Origin: Lacrimispora saccharolytica
GTDB taxonomy: Bacteria > Bacillota > Clostridia > Lachnospirales > Lachnospiraceae
Length of the DNA: 64,000 nt
Reading direction: 5' to 3'
Assembly (NCBI GenBank): GCA_016899975.1
Contig: JACJJN010000009.1
Span: forward strand, 1 to 64,000
The notes under the pieces are model-generated. The model was not told where the DNA came from and did not search any database. It saw only the letters and a list, made by a program, of their open reading frames with translations. Positions 62,477 to 64,000 of this stretch are shown piece after piece. Positions within the stretch are counted from its first letter, which is position 1. Every line of letters begins with the position of its first letter. The translations under genes were made by a program, and so were the position numbers.

Positions 62477-62552
62477 CAGGTTCTGTGATATACAAAAACG
62501 GATTCCTTGCTCCCTGGCGTGCAGGGGGCCAAAGACCAGAAGGAGGGAAAGT

Positions 62553-62840
62553 ATGAACAAGTACGAATTAGCACTGGTTGTAAACGCAAAGCTTGAGGAA
62601 GAAGAGCGCAATGCCGTAGTAGAGAAAGCGAAAGGCTATGTAACCCGTTACGGCGGAACCATCTCTGAGGTGGAGGAGTGGGGCAAAAAACGTCTCGCTT
62701 ATGAAATCCAGCACATGCGCGAAGGCTTCTATTATTTCATCCAGTTCGAAGCAGAGACGACTGCTCCGGCAGAGATCGAGCGCCATATGCGTATTATGGA
62801 CAATGTACTGAGATACCTGGTTGTTAAGAAAGAGGCATAA
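62553..62840 (+). CDS. rpsF: 30S ribosomal protein S6
   Basis: 95 residues. NKYELALVVNAKLEEEERNAV at the start and YEIQHMREGFYYFIQFEAE in the middle (given in parts: KYELALVV, YEIQHMREGFYYFI) are the S6 pattern. Binds S18 in the platform of the small subunit. ATG 62553 follows AAGGAGGG. First of the standard rpsF-ssb-rpsR operon. Confidence 0.96.
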   Translation: MNKYELALVVNAKLEEEERNAVVEKAKGYVTRYGGTISEVEEWGKKRLAYEIQHMREGFYYFIQFEAETTAPAEIERHMRIMDNVLRYLVVKKEA

Positions 62841-62851
62841 GAGGTAGATCA

Positions 62852-63325
62852 ATGAATAAAGTCATTTTAATGGGAAGACTGACAAGAGACCCGGATGTGA
62901 GATATTCCGCAGGTGAGAACGCAACAGCGGTTGCCCGCTATACACTTGCTGTGGACAGACGTTTCAAGCGTGACGGAGACGCTACCGCTGATTTTATCGG
63001 CTGTGTTGCTTTCGGACGTCAGGCGGAGTTTGCAGAGAAATATCTGCGCCAGGGAACGAAGATTGCCATCACCGGTCGCATCCAGACCGGAAGCTATACC
63101 AACCGCGAAGGCCAGAAGGTCTATACAACAGACGTTGTTGTTGAGGAACAGGAATTTGCGGAGAGCAAGAGTGCAAGCGAGCACAACGGCGGCGGATACG
63201 CTGCGTCTTACAATTCCGCGCCTGCACCTGCACCGGCGGCTGCTCCCCGTGATATGGGCAGCATTTCCGCAGATGGGTTTATGAACATTCCGGATGGAAT
63301 CGACGAGGAGCTTCCATTTAATTAA
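62852..63325 (+). CDS. ssb: single-stranded DNA-binding protein
   Basis: 157 residues: OB fold ([38 protein letters not shown]) to about 105, a Gly/Ala/Pro linker and the acidic tip DEELPFN, where family proteins end DDDLPF, which docks replication partners. GAGGTAG precedes the start 11 bp after rpsF. Confidence 0.95.
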   Translation: MNKVILMGRLTRDPDVRYSAGENATAVARYTLAVDRRFKRDGDATADFIGCVAFGRQAEFAEKYLRQGTKIAITGRIQTGSYTNREGQKVYTTDVVVEEQEFAESKSASEHNGGGYAASYNSAPAPAPAAAPRDMGSISADGFMNIPDGIDEELPFN

Positions 63326-63348
63326 TCGTGATAAAGGAGAGTGTGAAC

Positions 63349-63597
63349 ATGGCTTACAATAACAGTGAGAAACCGGCATCCAGAAAACCGATGCGTAGAA
63401 GAAGAAAAGTCTGTGTTTTCTGCGGCGGTGAAGAAATCAGCTACAAGGATGCAGCAAAACTGAAAAAATATGTATCTGAGCGTGGAAAAATCCTGCCGAG
63501 AAGAGTGACAGGCACCTGTGCAAAACATCAGAGAGCAGTCACTGTAGCAGTAAAACGCGCAAGACATATGGCAATTATGCCGTATGTAGATGACTGA
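63349..63597 (+). CDS. rpsR: 30S ribosomal protein S18, zinc-binding type
   Basis: 82 residues. [19 protein letters not shown] has a CxxC and TCAKHQRAV a Cys and His, so this is the C+ form that holds zinc. Partner of S6. ATG 63349 follows AAAGGAGAG. Closed by a strong terminator. Confidence 0.95.
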   Translation: MAYNNSEKPASRKPMRRRRKVCVFCGGEEISYKDAAKLKKYVSERGKILPRRVTGTCAKHQRAVTVAVKRARHMAIMPYVDD

Positions 63598-63639
63598 TAC
63601 ACATCAGAATGACAGGGATTGACCGGAAACGGAAAGAAG

Positions 63640-63677
63640 AAAAGGCTGCCGCAGAGTAATCTGCGGCAGCCTTTTTC
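63640..63677 (+). terminator. terminator of rpsF operon
   Basis: AAAAGGCTGCCGCAGA, loop GTAA, TCTGCGGCAGCCTTTT, then T. Confidence 0.93.
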
Positions 63678-63689
63678 AGCAGGAATCAA

Positions 63690-63737
63690 CCGTTCCGCTG
63701 GCGGACCTCCTGCTTTGGAAGAATCGTTCCGCCAGCG
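63690..63737. repeat. inverted GTTCCGC repeat
   Basis: CCGTTCCGCTGGCGGA (63690-63705) and CGTTCCGCCAGCG (63725-63737); the same word occurs at 8757. A TATAAT at 63800-63805 follows as likely -10 of the next gene. Confidence 0.4.
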
Positions 63738-63851
63738 AAACTTATGGACTGGGGAAAGCTGTCAGACAAAAAAAGCTTTTTCTTTCGGGCAATTAGTGGT
63801 ATAATACAATTCGTAATATGGACAAATATCTCTTTTGAAAGGTGTTTGTGT

Positions 63852-64000
63852 ATGAACGATAACAATAAAATCAAATTTGCCGGGCGGCTGAAGAGCTACA
63901 TGATCTGGCCGATCCTGCTGTCGCTGCTTCTGATTGCAATGAATGTGGTGATGTATTTTATTCAGGTGACTGCAGGAATCTGGTTTACGGTCTGTGTCGG
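63852..64000 (+). CDS. probable GdpP/DHH phosphodiesterase, N-terminal part
   Basis: 49 codons to the window edge: MNDNNKIKFAGRLKSYMIWP then hydrophobic helix LLSLLLIAMNVVMYFI and a second one beginning. Position directly after rpsF-ssb-rpsR and the two N-terminal helices match GdpP (YybT), the c-di-AMP phosphodiesterase usually found here before rplI. No catalytic part is visible, so this rests on context. AAAGGTG precedes ATG 63852. Confidence 0.6.
   Translation, partial: MNDNNKIKFAGRLKSYMIWPILLSLLLIAMNVVMYFIQVTAGIWFTVCV

Noticed and set aside
62477-62552. rpsF leader as a confirmed S6:S18 autoregulatory motif
   Set aside because: A hairpin is present, but I could not match the conserved bulge with confidence.

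Overview
The window reads as the chromosome of a gut-type Lachnospiraceae bacterium (Clostridium cluster XIVa). The evidence is the low-GC-Firmicute promoter and Shine-Dalgarno style, the clustered type II fatty-acid operon, the order ireB-ruvX-DUF1292-RNase J-ylbF, a monomeric [FeFe]-hydrogenase, a cyclic-di-GMP-I riboswitch, a class B sortase, and glycan loci for mucin/milk galacto-N-biose and arabinoside. Genus-level assignment is not possible from sequence alone. Gene ends and promoters are mostly clear; functions are by family recognition.

Layout. 1-1200: edge of an ISAs1-like transposase gene, two large palindromic repeats and an AT-rich orphan fragment. 1222-7918: sugar-nucleotide reductase, dicarboxylate/amino-acid symporter, a MarR-MATE efflux pair with a visible promoter and operator, a MraY paralogue, a DUF1622 protein and a LysR regulator. 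8036-16023: a redox/aldehyde-detoxification cluster (iron alcohol dehydrogenase, three aldo/keto reductases, flavin reductase, RibD-like reductase, two flavodoxin-like lipoproteins) in which three genes appear to carry internal deletions. 16032-24667: one fatty-acid operon, fabH-acpP-fabD-fabG-fabF-accB-fabZ-accC-accDA, with accD and accA fused, no enoyl-ACP reductase and no FabT gene, but a FabT-like operator at the promoter. 24833-27569: an Rpn/PDDEXK nuclease gene and an MFS exporter whose 5' leader encodes a 27-residue peptide and alternative hairpins (candidate attenuator).

27683-32976: galacto-N-biose/lacto-N-biose locus (GH112 phosphorylase, NTP-transferase, N-acetylhexosamine kinase, divergent AraC regulator). 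32981-34924: YtrA-type GntR regulator with ABC transporter. 35051-37738: oligopeptidase F and a nitroreductase. 37845-42427: tRNA-Gly, then an arabinoside locus (AraC, GH51 with a premature TAG, GPH symporter). 42438-49679: sodium symporter, then housekeeping genes ending in a U32 peptidase-family protein. 49818-56313: GH3 beta-glycosidase, a 203-bp palindromic element, tRNA-Cys and tRNA-Glu, a beta-lactamase-fold hydrolase, a lone PTS IIC protein and initiator tRNA. 56398-59622: GltD-like oxidoreductase, sortase B, Sir2, DUF951. 59933-62313: the most striking locus, a [FeFe]-hydrogenase fused in frame to a rubredoxin-rubrerythrin-rubredoxin module, preceded by a cyclic-di-GMP-I riboswitch and an intrinsic terminator. 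62448-64000: rpsF-ssb-rpsR and the start of a probable gdpP.

Common threads are anaerobic redox and oxidative-stress handling, host and plant glycan use, and a family of small palindromes (core GTTCAG-loop-CTGAAC followed by GTTAC) sitting at gene ends throughout the window.
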